A stretch of 64,000 bases of DNA from Grimontia indica (GTDB taxonomy: Bacteria > Pseudomonadota > Gammaproteobacteria > Enterobacterales > Vibrionaceae). The DNA is taken from NCBI RefSeq assembly GCF_000333895.2, contig NZ_ANFM02000026.1:1-64000 (forward strand), written 5' to 3'. The notes below the pieces were generated by a model. The model saw nothing but the letters and a program-made list of their open reading frames with translations, had not been told where the DNA came from and did no database searches. This document shows positions 9,067 through 18,454 of the stretch, in pieces. The position numbers and the translations under genes are program-made. Each line of letters starts with the position of its first letter. Position 1 is the first letter of the stretch.

Positions 9067-10320
9067 TTGGACTACTTCAATTATCAGGATGACGGGCAAC
9101 TGTGGGCAGAAGATCTGCCACTGGCGCAGCTTGCAGAGCAATACGGCACACCGCTTTACGTATATTCGCGTGCGACGCTGGAGCGTCACTGGCATGCGTT
9201 TGATAAAGCCGTGGGTGACCATCCGCACCTGATTTGTTATGCCGTGAAGGCAAACAGTAACCTTGGCGTACTGAATGTATTGGCGCGTCTGGGCTCAGGT
9301 TTTGACATCGTTTCACAGGGAGAGCTGGAGCGCGTATTGGCGGCTGGCGGCGATCCGAAGAAAGTGGTGTTCTCTGGCGTGGGTAAAACCGAACCGGAAA
9401 TGGCGCGCGCGCTGGAACTGGGCATTAAGTGCTTCAACGTCGAATCAGAAGCTGAGCTTGATCGCCTGAACAAAGTGGCGGGCGAGCTGGGTAAAGTGGC
9501 GCCAATCAGCCTGCGCATCAACCCAGACGTGGATGCCAAAACCCACCCTTATATTTCTACCGGTCTGAAAGAAAACAAATTCGGCATCGCGTTTGATAGA
9601 GCCCGTGAGGTTTACCAATACGCGAACAGCCTGCCACACCTTTCTGTGCATGGTATTGACTGTCATATCGGTTCACAGCTGACTGAGCTGGCTCCGTTTA
9701 TCGAGTCTACTGATCGTTTGCTGGCGCTGATTGATGCGCTGGGACAGGATGGCATCTCTATCGATCACCTTGATGTAGGTGGTGGTCTCGGCGTGACTTA
9801 CAGCGACGAGAAACCGCCAGAGCCGTCTGACTATGCGAAAGCCTTGCTTGACCGTTTGTCGAACCATCAGGATATCGAGCTGGTGTTTGAGCCGGGTCGT
9901 GCGATCGCCGCTAATGCCGGTGTGCTGCTGACCAAGGTTGAGTTCCTCAAGCACAACGAAGAAAAGAATTTCGCCATCATTGATGCGGCGATGAACGATT
10001 TATTGCGTCCTGCGCTTTATCAGGCTTGGCAGGATATTGTTCCCGTACAGCCACGTCAGGGTGAAGCCAAAACTTATGATTTGGTTGGTCCTGTGTGCGA
10101 AACCGGCGATTACCTCGGTAAAGACCGCGCGCTGGTGCTTGAAGCAGGCGACCTGCTGGCGGTGCGTTCATCAGGTGCTTATGGCTTTGTGATGTCGTCT
10201 AACTACAACACCCGCTGCCGTGCGGCAGAAGTGATGGTAGATGGCGACCAATCCCACCTGGTGCGTCAGCGTGAGCCGCTGGCATCACTGTGGGAGTTAG
10301 AACAGGTACTGCCTGAGTAA
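9067..10320 (+). CDS. lysA: Diaminopimelate decarboxylase
   Basis: PLP enzyme for the last step of lysine synthesis, converting meso-diaminopimelate to lysine. The PLP lysine is in CYAVKANSN, the phosphate-binding glycines in DVGGGLGV, and the active-site Cys in GPVCETGD. The start is TTG at 9067 with AGGGAAGGA just upstream; no suitable ATG exists before the conserved N-terminus. 417 residues. It lies 24 nt after lptM and 10 nt before dapF, so the enzyme making meso-DAP and the one consuming it are neighbours. Confidence 0.96.
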   Translation: MDYFNYQDDGQLWAEDLPLAQLAEQYGTPLYVYSRATLERHWHAFDKAVGDHPHLICYAVKANSNLGVLNVLARLGSGFDIVSQGELERVLAAGGDPKKVVFSGVGKTEPEMARALELGIKCFNVESEAELDRLNKVAGELGKVAPISLRINPDVDAKTHPYISTGLKENKFGIAFDRAREVYQYANSLPHLSVHGIDCHIGSQLTELAPFIESTDRLLALIDALGQDGISIDHLDVGGGLGVTYSDEKPPEPSDYAKALLDRLSNHQDIELVFEPGRAIAANAGVLLTKVEFLKHNEEKNFAIIDAAMNDLLRPALYQAWQDIVPVQPRQGEAKTYDLVGPVCETGDYLGKDRALVLEAGDLLAVRSSGAYGFVMSSNYNTRCRAAEVMVDGDQSHLVRQREPLASLWELEQVLPE

Positions 10321-10330
10321 AAGGATCCGG

Positions 10331-11161
10331 ATGCAGATACAATTTTCCAAAATGCATGGTCTCGGCAACGACTTTATGGTCGTTGATTGCGTGACGCAAA
10401 ATGCATACTTCTCTCCGGACATGATCCGCCGTCTGGCGGACAGAAATACCGGCGTGGGGTTTGATCAGCTGTTGGTGGTTGAGCCACCGTATGATCCGGA
10501 AAGTGATTTCCATTACCGGATTTTTAATGCTGACAGCAGCGAAGTGGAGCAGTGCGGCAATGGTGCGCGCTGCTTTGCCCGTTTTGTGCGGATGAAAGGG
10601 CTGACCAACAAAAACCAAATTCAGGTCAGCACCAAAGGCGGCAAGATGATACTCAAGATGGACAGTGACGAGCTGGTTACTGCCAATATGGGTGAGCCTA
10701 TCTGGGCGCCGTCTAAAATCCCCTTCCGCGCAAATGCTGAAGAAAAAACCTATATTTTACGTGTAGAAGATAAAACCCTGTTTGTGGGCGCGGTCAGTAT
10801 GGGCAACCCACATTGCGTCACTGTGGTCGATGACGTCGATACTTATGACGTGGAAGGTCTGGGTCCGCTGGTGGAATCCCACGAGCGTTTCCCTGAGCGT
10901 GTTAACGCTGGCTTTATGCAGGTGGTATCGCGCAATGAAATCCGTCTTCGCGTTTACGAGCGCGGTGCGGGCGAAACTCAGGCGTGTGGCAGTGGTGCTT
11001 GTGCAGCAGTCGCTGTAGGCATTTTGCAGGGTTTGCTTGATGAGTCGGTGAAAGTGCACTTGCCGGGCGGCGATCTGAAAATACGCTGGAAAGGCGTAGG
11101 GCATCCGCTTTACATGACGGGTCCGGCTTCACACGTATACGATGGACAGATAACAGTATGA
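10331..11161 (+). CDS. dapF: Diaminopimelate epimerase
   Basis: Interconverts LL- and meso-diaminopimelate without a cofactor using two cysteines, seen in EQCGNGARC and in [10 protein letters not shown]. 276 residues, a normal length. AAGGATCC forms the ribosome site. The stop overlaps the next start (ATGA). Confidence 0.97.
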   Translation: MQIQFSKMHGLGNDFMVVDCVTQNAYFSPDMIRRLADRNTGVGFDQLLVVEPPYDPESDFHYRIFNADSSEVEQCGNGARCFARFVRMKGLTNKNQIQVSTKGGKMILKMDSDELVTANMGEPIWAPSKIPFRANAEEKTYILRVEDKTLFVGAVSMGNPHCVTVVDDVDTYDVEGLGPLVESHERFPERVNAGFMQVVSRNEIRLRVYERGAGETQACGSGACAAVAVGILQGLLDESVKVHLPGGDLKIRWKGVGHPLYMTGPASHVYDGQITV

Positions 11162-11832
11162 CGGAGCTTTCCAAGCTCGAAGGGCCACTGGCTGAGGCAT
11201 TGACCGAAGAAGCCGTGGCCGCTTTTCTGAAAGACAATCCAGACTTCTTCCACCGCCAACCTCAACTGGCGGCGCAATTGAGAGTGCCTCATGCTGAGCG
11301 TGGTGCGGTATCTCTCGTCGAAATCCAACTTGGCCGTTTGCGTGAGCGTGTGGCCGAGCTTGAAGAAGATATTACCCAGTTGATGAGTATCGCGGCAGGC
11401 AATGAAAACCTGTTTCGCGCTTTCTCCCACGCGCATAAGGCGTTGTTTGCGGCAGAAAGTGAAGACGATATTCATAAAGCCTTGCTGGAACTTGCCAACT
11501 CACTGCACCTGGTTGTGAGCCTTCGTCTCTATGACGGTGGACACCACCAGTTAAACCGAAAGAGTGTGGATGCGGTGAAAGCGGCGCATTTCTGCGGCCA
11601 GCGCATCTACCTGGGCAGGTTGCGCAAAGTCGATGGCGACCAGTTTGTAACTCAGGCACCTGAGCTTGGCTCTTATGCGCTAGTTCCTGTGTTTAAAGGC
11701 AAAGAACTGGGTTTCCTGACTTTTGCCAGCCAAGATGGCGGTCACTTCCAGCCAAGCATGGATACTCTGTTCGTCGAACAGATCGCCGAGCACATCGCCA
11801 TCCTCCTCACTAAGTGGCAGGCGAACGAATGA
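11158..11832 (+). CDS. DUF484 (YigA-like) GAF-fold protein
   Basis: 224-residue member of the DUF484 family that lies between dapF and xerC in many gammaproteobacteria. An N-terminal helical segment containing [23 protein letters not shown] split over residues 20-45 is the family hallmark, then a coiled coil ([19 protein letters not shown]) and a GAF-like domain (about 75-220). Its role is unknown; conserved linkage to xerC suggests a link to recombination or cell division but this is inference. Overlaps dapF by 4 nt and xerC by 4 nt. Confidence 0.88.
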   Translation: MTELSKLEGPLAEALTEEAVAAFLKDNPDFFHRQPQLAAQLRVPHAERGAVSLVEIQLGRLRERVAELEEDITQLMSIAAGNENLFRAFSHAHKALFAAESEDDIHKALLELANSLHLVVSLRLYDGGHHQLNRKSVDAVKAAHFCGQRIYLGRLRKVDGDQFVTQAPELGSYALVPVFKGKELGFLTFASQDGGHFQPSMDTLFVEQIAEHIAILLTKWQANE

Positions 11833-12746
11833 GTTTGCCTGCCAGCATCGGAAAACCGCTGGCGCGATTCTTTGATTACATGATCCGCGAGCGGGGCTTA
11901 AGCCGCCACACTGAAAACAATTACCGCCAACAACTGACTGCCAGTGCTGAGTTTCTGGTAGGGGCTGGCGTGACCAAATGGCAGGATGTCGATGCCGCAT
12001 GGGTGCGCCAGATTGCAGCCCAAGCCAAGCGCGAACGTCTGAAAGCGGGCAGCATTGCGCTTCGCCTGTCAGCCCTTCGCAGCTTCTTTGATTTTATGGT
12101 GTCAGACGGCGCACTGGCGGCGAATCCCGCGAAAGGCGTCGCAGCGCCCAAGCAAGGTCGCACGCTGCCAAAGAACCTTGATGTCGATGAAGTGAATCAG
12201 TTGCTGTCAGTGGATGCAGACGATCCATTAGCCGTGCGCGATCGCGCCATGATGGAGCTGATGTATGGCGCAGGACTTCGTCTGTCTGAGCTTATTGGCC
12301 TTAACGTTCGCGATGTGGCGATGCGTAAGGGTGATTTGCGTGTAATCGGTAAAGGCGACAAAGAGCGTGTTGTGCCTTTCACTGGTATGGCGAAAGAGTG
12401 GCTGTTTAACTGGCTGAAAGTACGTAACCAACTGCTTAAAGGGCCGGAAGATGCCCTTTTCCTGTCGAAGCTGGGAAACCGTATCTCTCCGCGCAGCGTA
12501 CAAAAACGTATGGCGGAATGGGGACAGAAACAGGCGGTCAGCAGCCATATCAACCCCCACAAATTGCGTCATAGTTTTGCTACCCACATGCTGGAATCTT
12601 CCGGTGACTTGAGGGCGGTGCAGGAGCTTCTGGGCCACGCTGACCTCTCCACCACTCAGGTTTATACCCACCTCGATTTTCAGCACCTGGCTAAAGTGTA
12701 CGACGCCGCGCACCCCAGAGCGCGGAAGCGTAAAAACGACGACTAA
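11829..12746 (+). CDS. xerC: Tyrosine recombinase XerC
   Basis: With XerD resolves chromosome dimers at dif during division. The tyrosine-recombinase residues are visible: Arg in [12 protein letters not shown], Lys in [13 protein letters not shown], HxxR in [14 protein letters not shown], His in [13 protein letters not shown] with the nucleophile Tyr in VYTHLDFQ. I took the ATG at 11829, which overlaps the DUF484 stop, rather than the GTG at 11814; the result is 305 residues. Confidence 0.95.
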   Translation: MSLPASIGKPLARFFDYMIRERGLSRHTENNYRQQLTASAEFLVGAGVTKWQDVDAAWVRQIAAQAKRERLKAGSIALRLSALRSFFDFMVSDGALAANPAKGVAAPKQGRTLPKNLDVDEVNQLLSVDADDPLAVRDRAMMELMYGAGLRLSELIGLNVRDVAMRKGDLRVIGKGDKERVVPFTGMAKEWLFNWLKVRNQLLKGPEDALFLSKLGNRISPRSVQKRMAEWGQKQAVSSHINPHKLRHSFATHMLESSGDLRAVQELLGHADLSTTQVYTHLDFQHLAKVYDAAHPRARKRKNDD

Positions 12747-12773
12747 CCGCACTACTCACTGCAAGGAGCGCGC

Positions 12774-13490
12774 ATGAAGTTCTATCGCCGCTGGCAACCT
12801 ATCTCTGCCATGACCTTTGATTTGGATGACACCCTTTATGACAACCGGGTGGTGATTATCCGTGCAGAGCAAATGTTGCTGGATTGGCTGGAAGCGCGCT
12901 GCCCGGCGATGGTTGATTTTGACTGGCCGCAGTGGCAGGTGATGCGCGCAGAAGTGATTGCAGCGAATGCCTCGCTGGTGGGTTTTGTCACTGAAATCCG
13001 TCGTGCCCAACTTACCCTGGCGGCTTTACGCTGTGGCCTTTGCGAGGCAGACGCCAAATCTCTGGCTGATGATGGCGTGGCATTTTTCCTTCATGAGCGC
13101 AGTAATTTTACCGTGCCGGAAGAAGCGATGCAGATCATGGGCGAACTGGCTGCCCGCTATCCGCTGGTGGCGATCACCAACGGGAATGTTGATTGTGACA
13201 AGCTGGGCCTGACGTCGCTATTCAAGCAGGTGCTTCAGGCCGGGCCGGACGGTGCAGCGAAACCTGACGGCGCACTGTTTACCAAGGCGCAATCCATCCT
13301 GAATATTCCCGCAGACACCATTCTCCATGTTGGCGATCACCTCAAAGCCGATGTGCGCGGAGCGAAACTGGCGGGCTTTAAAGCGTGTTGGTTTAACGAC
13401 ACAAAAACGCCGCTGACATTGCAGCGGCGCGCTTCGTTACTGCCGGACGTGGAAGTTTCCAACCTATCCGAGTTGCTCTTGCTGGGCTAG
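12774..13490 (+). CDS. yigB: HAD-family phosphatase YigB
   Basis: 238 residues. HAD motif I is MTFDLDDTLYDN (nucleophile Asp), motif II VAITNGN, motif IV HVGDHLKADVRGA. E. coli YigB dephosphorylates 5-amino-6-(5-phosphoribitylamino)uracil in riboflavin synthesis, and can act on other sugar phosphates. Last gene of the lysA-dapF-DUF484-xerC-yigB unit; strong AAGGAG site. Its stop codon overlaps that of the convergent DoxX gene within the tetranucleotide CTAG. Confidence 0.92.
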   Translation: MKFYRRWQPISAMTFDLDDTLYDNRVVIIRAEQMLLDWLEARCPAMVDFDWPQWQVMRAEVIAANASLVGFVTEIRRAQLTLAALRCGLCEADAKSLADDGVAFFLHERSNFTVPEEAMQIMGELAARYPLVAITNGNVDCDKLGLTSLFKQVLQAGPDGAAKPDGALFTKAQSILNIPADTILHVGDHLKADVRGAKLAGFKACWFNDTKTPLTLQRRASLLPDVEVSNLSELLLLG

Positions 13491-13924
13491 TTACGGTTCT
13501 TCAACCAGTTATCGACTGCTGCCATGCCAGGTCCCCAAATCATGGTGACGAGCAGCATCACGCCCCACATCTGGTGGTCGAAAAAGCCTTTTGGCCACAG
13601 CGCCGGATAAGACACCACCGCAACAATGTTAAAGGCAAACAGGGCAAAAGCCGCTGGGCGAGTGAGAAGGCCGAGTGCCAGGAAGATAGGTAAAATGAGT
13701 TCCGCCGCCGTGCCGAGGTAGGCCGCCATTTCCCAAGGAAGAAATGGTACCTGATATTCGTATTCAAACAGGAACAGGGTACTGTCCCAACTGGCGATTT
13801 TGGTTTGGCCAGATTTGAAAAACACCCAGGCTACCCAGAGGCGGCTAACCAGCAGAAGAACTGGAACCAAAGGCTTTAGTGCAGATTCCATCAAGTCGTC
13901 GATTTTATTGATCACAGCGAACAT
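13487..13924 (-). CDS. DoxX-family membrane protein of the bufferin operon
   Basis: 145 residues with four predicted membrane helices (about 20-38, 63-83, 87-107, 118-134) and the DoxX pattern FFKSGQTKI and TAAELILPIFLALGLLTR. DoxX proteins are recurrent last genes in DUF692/DUF2063 operons (BufD/HvfD), where they may help translocate or redox-condition the modified peptide; the exact role is unproven. Ribosome site AAGGAAA. Ends tail-to-tail with yigB. Confidence 0.85.
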   Translation of the reverse strand: MFAVINKIDDLMESALKPLVPVLLLVSRLWVAWVFFKSGQTKIASWDSTLFLFEYEYQVPFLPWEMAAYLGTAAELILPIFLALGLLTRPAAFALFAFNIVAVVSYPALWPKGFFDHQMWGVMLLVTMIWGPGMAAVDNWLKNRN

Positions 13925-13944
13925 GTGCGATTTCCTTTTTCTTG

Positions 13945-14694
13945 TTAATCACTGGCCAGTGCAAAGCTGCTGAAAACACCGCGTAGCATGGCGCCGGAAA
14001 TGTGTGGCAAAAGCTCGGGGTCAATCTCCCCAAACGCGAAATCTTTACAAGCGAGGATCAGCGAGGCTTCTTCATCGCTGATAGTGGTGACACTGATCCC
14101 TTCGTCATCTTTCTGCACCAGCAGGGCTTCAGGACGCATCAAATCCAGCTGATTCAATGCTTCCTCATCCTGATTGCTGACCGCTTGCCAGAGTGTGGCG
14201 ACAGCAAAGTCACTTTTCATCACGGCGGATGCGGGAGAAACCGCCAGTTGAATACGCGGAAAATCTTCCGGTGTTACTTCTGACAAGGCCTCGACCGGAA
14301 AAGCCTCAGACAATGGTGCTCTGTTCACGCATTGGATATGCCATTCAATCTCAGCGATATCTGCAAGATACGGCACGGTTTCGATGATGTTGGGCAGCGC
14401 GCGAATGGTGTCAGCAAACCCGGCGCCATAGCGATCGACGCAGGCGTTATCCATGGTGGTGCCAAGTACGTGGTGACGGGCAATGGCTTGAAAGCACTCT
14501 TCACCCACCAGAGCATTGGCGACGGGGTAAATGTTCTCGAGGCATTCAGTCAGGGTCATCACAAAGTTGTTGCGGTAAACCTGTATCAGCGCCTCAGGCT
14601 CCGTCACGCCCTGCGCAACAGGGAGCTCGTGCGACTCATAATGCAGGGCATCGCGAAATTGATGCTGCAGCGAAGCAAGGCTAGGTGCATTCAT
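13945..14694 (-). CDS. DUF2063 maturation partner of the MNIO enzyme (BufC-like)
   Basis: 249-residue protein. The N-terminal DUF2063 domain (residues 1-95) contains the hallmark YRNNFVMTLTECLENIYPV and a conserved ARHHV segment; the rest is a second, less conserved domain. In characterised bufferin and HvfABCD systems the DUF2063 protein forms a complex with the DUF692 oxygenase and presents the precursor leader. Its start overlaps the stop of the DUF692 gene by 4 nt, consistent with stoichiometric production of the two partners. Confidence 0.85.
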   Translation of the reverse strand: MNAPSLASLQHQFRDALHYESHELPVAQGVTEPEALIQVYRNNFVMTLTECLENIYPVANALVGEECFQAIARHHVLGTTMDNACVDRYGAGFADTIRALPNIIETVPYLADIAEIEWHIQCVNRAPLSEAFPVEALSEVTPEDFPRIQLAVSPASAVMKSDFAVATLWQAVSNQDEEALNQLDLMRPEALLVQKDDEGISVTTISDEEASLILACKDFAFGEIDPELLPHISGAMLRGVFSSFALASD

Positions 14695-15542
14695 GAGGCC
14701 TCCTTGACGGAAGGCGAGAGGGATTTGACGATGCGATCGGCTTTTGCCGCTTCACCGAGTAAAACGTCCGGCGTGGGGATATCGCGATCCCATTCAATCA
14801 GGGTATGGCGCGCGCCATGCTTGGCAATCCACTTTTCATAAAGCGACCACACAGGCTCAGAGACTGGCTGGCTGTGGGTATCAATCCAGATTTCCCCTTC
14901 GTCCAACTGCTTCACGGTAAAGCCGGCCAGGTGAATTTCCCGCACCCAATCTGGATTAATTGCCGCGAGGTAAGTGTCGGTATCAAAGCCATGATTGAAG
15001 GCGCTGACATGAATGTTATTCAGATCGAGCAATAAACCACAGCCAGTGCGCCTCGCCACTTCGGCAAGAAACTCCCATTCAGGAATGGTGGAGTGGCTGA
15101 AGCTCAGATAGCTCGAAGGGTTTTCGACCAACATTTGGCGGCTCAGGTAATCTTGCGTTGCGTCGACATTGCGGCAAAACACCTCCAGCGCTTCTTCTGT
15201 ATACGGCAGAGGCAGCAGGTCGTTGAAGTATTCACCGTCGACCGAGCTCCAGCTTAAATGGTCGGAAATAAAGAGGGGGTCGATGGTGTCGACCAGTTGT
15301 TTCAGCTTGCCAAGGTGGTGTTTGTTCACCGGATCGACAGACCCTAGTGACAAACCCACACCGTGGCAACTGACGTCATAGTGGCGCCGCAGGGTGTGCA
15401 GCGCCTCAAAGGCTTTTGAGTGCGGCAGGAAAAAGTTCTCACTGTGTACTTCTAACCATCCGATATCCGGGGAATGATTAAGAAAGTGATCGTGGTGTGG
15501 CTGTCTCAGTCCAACGCCCACCCAAGGAGATACCTTTTCCAT
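14691..15542 (-). CDS. DUF692 multinuclear non-haem iron oxidase (MNIO), BufB-like
   Basis: TIM-barrel enzyme of the DUF692 family, which installs oxidative modifications on cysteines of ribosomal peptides using two or three iron ions. Visible metal-ligand and family motifs: LEVHSENFF, SCHGVGLSLG, SDHLSWSS, LVENPSSY, LLDLNNIHVSAFNHG, EIHLAGF, DTHSQPV and IEWDRDIP. The open frame runs back to a TTG abutting the precursor stop, but the ATG at 15542 has AAAGGG at good spacing and gives 283 residues, typical for the family. Directly follows the precursor gene. Confidence 0.9.
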   Translation of the reverse strand: MEKVSPWVGVGLRQPHHDHFLNHSPDIGWLEVHSENFFLPHSKAFEALHTLRRHYDVSCHGVGLSLGSVDPVNKHHLGKLKQLVDTIDPLFISDHLSWSSVDGEYFNDLLPLPYTEEALEVFCRNVDATQDYLSRQMLVENPSSYLSFSHSTIPEWEFLAEVARRTGCGLLLDLNNIHVSAFNHGFDTDTYLAAINPDWVREIHLAGFTVKQLDEGEIWIDTHSQPVSEPVWSLYEKWIAKHGARHTLIEWDRDIPTPDVLLGEAAKADRIVKSLSPSVKEAS

Positions 15543-15563
15543 ACCGGGACCCTTTAGTGCCAA

Positions 15564-15824
15564 TTAAGACGAAGTGGTTGAGCCGCCAACCAGACGCTCA
15601 CACAGACCTTTTGGTACTACGACGAATGCGTCGGTTTGTGCATCTTTGGTTGAGGTACCTGCACAAGAACTGTTGTTCGTTGCACAGTCGTTTTTACCGG
15701 CTTTAACCACGCCGTAGCATTTTTCTTTCTCTGCTGCTTGAGCGGGAGCAGCTGTCAGGGTAGTTGCACCGACAGCAAGAAGACTGGTAACAGCAGCAGC
15801 GACAGCAAAATTGGTCTTTTTCAT
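15564..15824 (-). CDS. Bufferin-type RiPP precursor (DUF2282/BufA1-like)
   Basis: 86-residue secreted peptide. A Sec signal peptide (residues 1-30, ending APAQA) precedes a short mature chain with four cysteines: [23 protein letters not shown] and [11 protein letters not shown]. This Cys layout is that of DUF2282 bufferins, where the MNIO enzyme converts central cysteines into thiooxazole-type heterocycles that chelate copper (family knowledge; the products here are inferred). AGAGAGGAACC is the ribosome site. First gene of the operon; probably lowers copper toxicity in the periplasm. Confidence 0.85.
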   Translation of the reverse strand: MKKTNFAVAAAVTSLLAVGATTLTAAPAQAAEKEKCYGVVKAGKNDCATNNSSCAGTSTKDAQTDAFVVVPKGLCERLVGGSTTSS

Positions 15825-16205
15825 GATGGTTCCTCTCTTTACAGACTTTTGTCATCAAGATAATCAATAGGTTATTCAGGGAGTCCCTGATGGCACTGTT
15901 GGTTATTCAGTGCTCTTCCAAAAGGATAGGTCTCTGGCATAAAAACTTTCGTTATTACGGTTATTTTTTAAGCCTATTTTTCTTTGAATAAGTAAAGATG
16001 CCTCTATATCTATGATTTTATTGCCTTTAATTTTTGGGTGTTTTTTGTCTTGAAACGGTAGACGTTAAAGCTATTCATGAGGTGAGAAAGAGGCAGAAGC
16101 CGTTACAGATTCAAAAACAAGCGCAGTGCGATAAGCAGATCTGCAACTCACGACGGTTTATGGGTATAATCCTCAACCAGTGTATAAATAACCAGTGAAT
16201 GAACG
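15825..16205. other. bufferin/uvrD divergent intergenic region
   Basis: About 380 bp of AT-rich sequence. Contents: a direct repeat GGTTATTCAG at 15870-15879 and 15901-15910 (31 bp apart, three helical turns), a palindrome AGGGAGTCCCT between them, and the uvrD promoter region on the right. No open frame of note. Confidence 0.5.
16165..16170 (+). promoter_or_regulatory. uvrD -10 hexamer
   Basis: Perfect TATAAT 36 nt before the uvrD start. A CTGCAA 18 nt upstream is the best -35 candidate. A degenerate LexA-like sequence (CTGG-N8-ACAC on the minus strand, 16180-16195) overlaps the expected start of transcription. Confidence 0.5.
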
Positions 16206-18383
16206 ATGGACGTATCCCACCTGATTGACGGTCTGAATGACAAACAACGCGAGGCAGTGGCTGCTCAGCTTGGCAACTATCTGGTTCTGGCGGGCGCAGG
16301 CAGTGGTAAAACACGTGTGCTGGTTCATCGTATTGCCTGGTTAATGCAGGTTGAATATGCCTCGCCGTTTTCGGTGATGGCGGTAACGTTTACCAACAAA
16401 GCCGCCGCAGAAATGCGCGGGCGTATTGAGCAGTTGATGCAGGGTACGGCCTCCGGTCTTTGGTGCGGCACTTTCCACGGTTTGTGTCACCGTATTCTCC
16501 GCGCCCACCATCTGGATGCAAACCTGCCGCAGGACTTTCAGATCCTGGACTCAGATGATCAACAGCGTCTGCTTCGCCGCCTGATCAAAGCGCAGAATCT
16601 GGATGAAAAACATTGGCCTGCGCGTCAGGCGTCCTGGTACATCAACGCCAAGAAAGACGAAGGCCTGCGTCCGCATCACATCGATGCCCAGTTTGATCCG
16701 GTAGAGAAAACCTGGTTGCGTGTTTACGCTGCCTATCAGGAAGCCTGTGACCGTGCAGGCCTGGTGGATTTTGCGGAATTGCTGCTGCGTTGCCACGAAC
16801 TGCTGCGTGATAAAGAGCATATCCGTGAGCACTATCAAGCACGTTTCCAGCATATTCTGGTGGACGAGTTCCAGGACACCAACAACATCCAATATGCCTG
16901 GCTGCGTATGATGGCGGGCAACAGTGCCAAAGTGATGATCGTAGGTGATGATGATCAGTCCATCTACGGTTGGCGCGGCGCGAAAATCGAGAACATCTCC
17001 CGCTTCCTGCAGGACTTCCCTGGCGCTGAGACCATCCGTCTTGAGCAGAATTACCGCTCGACCGGCAACATCCTGAAAGCGTCTAACCACCTGATTGAAA
17101 ACAATTCAGAGCGCATGGGCAAGAGCCTGTGGACGGAAGGCCAGGAAGGTGAATTAATTTCTGTATACAGTGCGTTTAACGAGTTGGATGAAGCCCGCTT
17201 CGTAGTGGGCAAAATCAAAGCCTGGCAGGACGAAGGCGGCGCGCTGAATGACACCGCGATTTTATACCGAAACAACGCCCAATCCCGTGTGCTTGAAGAG
17301 GCCTTGATTCAGGCAGGCCTGCCGTACCGCATTTACGGTGGTATGCGATTCTTCGAACGTCAGGAAATCAAAGATGCGCTGGCGTACCTTCGCATGATTG
17401 GCAACCGTTTTGATGATGCGGCTTTTGAACGCGTGGTCAATACGCCAGCACGTGGTCTTGGCGATCGCACCCTCGAAACCATCCGTCTTGCTGCGCGCGA
17501 CCGCGGTGCAACCATGTGGGAAGCGAGTAACCAGTTGCTTGAAGAGCAGGTGCTGGCAGGCCGCGCCGCAAATTCATTGCGCCGTTTTGTCGAGCTGGTG
17601 AATGCACTGGAAGACGACACCCGCGAAATGGCGCTATTCCAGCAAACGGACTACGTGATCCAGCACTCCGGCCTTCGCGCTATGTACGAAGCGGAGAAAG
17701 GTGAAAAAGCGCAGGCGCGCATTGATAACCTTGAAGAACTGGTCACCGCAACCCGTCAGTTTGAAGTGCCGGAAGAGGTGCAGGAAGAAATGTCACCACT
17801 GTCGGCGTTCCTCTCTCATGCCGCGCTTGAAGCCGGTGAAGGTCAGGCGGATGAGTTTGACGATGCGGCGCAGCTAATGACACTGCACAGTGCCAAAGGC
17901 CTTGAATTCCCCATGGTGTTCATGGTGGGAGTGGAAGAAGGCATGTTCCCAAGCCAGATGTCGGCGGAAGAAGCCGGACGTTTGGAAGAAGAGCGTCGCC
18001 TTTGTTATGTCGGTATGACCCGTGCGATGAAAAAGCTCTACATCACCCACGCGGAAATGCGCCGAGTTTACGGCAAAGACATGTTCCACAAAGCGTCGCG
18101 ATTTATCCGAGAACTGCCTGAAGATTGTCTCGAAGAAGTGCGAATGCGCGCGAAAGTGTCGCGTCCTGCCGCAGCATCCGGGCGTTTCTCGCAAACCCAG
18201 ACTCAAGAGAACTTCAACCAAACCGGATTCTCGCTCGGCCAGCGTGTGCTGCATCCGAAATTTGGTGAAGGCACCATCATCAACTTTGAAGGCAGCGGCC
18301 AGCAAAGTCGCGTGCAGGTGGCCTTTAACGGGGAAGGCATCAAGTGGCTAGTAACCCAATACGCCAAGCTTGAGGCGATGTGA
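16206..18383 (+). CDS. uvrD: DNA helicase II UvrD
   Basis: SF1A 3'-5' helicase of nucleotide-excision and mismatch repair. Walker A is AGAGSGKTR (about residue 30), motif Ia VTFTNKAAAEM, motif II VDEFQDTN, motif III VGDDDQSIYGWRG, motif IV QNYRS, motif V TLHSAKGLEF and motif VI VGMTRAMKKLYI. The C-terminus carries the Tudor-like UvrD tail (GQRVLHPKFGEGTI), which contacts RNA polymerase in E. coli. 725 residues. Single gene ended by a terminator. Confidence 0.97.
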   Translation: MDVSHLIDGLNDKQREAVAAQLGNYLVLAGAGSGKTRVLVHRIAWLMQVEYASPFSVMAVTFTNKAAAEMRGRIEQLMQGTASGLWCGTFHGLCHRILRAHHLDANLPQDFQILDSDDQQRLLRRLIKAQNLDEKHWPARQASWYINAKKDEGLRPHHIDAQFDPVEKTWLRVYAAYQEACDRAGLVDFAELLLRCHELLRDKEHIREHYQARFQHILVDEFQDTNNIQYAWLRMMAGNSAKVMIVGDDDQSIYGWRGAKIENISRFLQDFPGAETIRLEQNYRSTGNILKASNHLIENNSERMGKSLWTEGQEGELISVYSAFNELDEARFVVGKIKAWQDEGGALNDTAILYRNNAQSRVLEEALIQAGLPYRIYGGMRFFERQEIKDALAYLRMIGNRFDDAAFERVVNTPARGLGDRTLETIRLAARDRGATMWEASNQLLEEQVLAGRAANSLRRFVELVNALEDDTREMALFQQTDYVIQHSGLRAMYEAEKGEKAQARIDNLEELVTATRQFEVPEEVQEEMSPLSAFLSHAALEAGEGQADEFDDAAQLMTLHSAKGLEFPMVFMVGVEEGMFPSQMSAEEAGRLEEERRLCYVGMTRAMKKLYITHAEMRRVYGKDMFHKASRFIRELPEDCLEEVRMRAKVSRPAAASGRFSQTQTQENFNQTGFSLGQRVLHPKFGEGTIINFEGSGQQSRVQVAFNGEGIKWLVTQYAKLEAM

Positions 18384-18403
18384 TTCGGGGTCTGAAGAAA
18401 AAG

Positions 18404-18430
18404 AAAGGGTGGCATTGAGCCACCCTTTTA
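18404..18430. terminator. Terminator between uvrD and the DUF2780 gene
   Basis: 10-bp stem AAAGGGTGGC / GCCACCCTTT with a 5-nt loop. T-rich runs follow on both strands, so it probably serves both convergent genes. Confidence 0.8.
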
Positions 18431-18454
18431 TTTTTGGCGTGTCGATATGTTGAA

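Noticed and set aside
12228-12752. 174-codon frame antisense to xerC
   Set aside because: Antisense to the catalytic region of XerC, no ribosome site, no motif.
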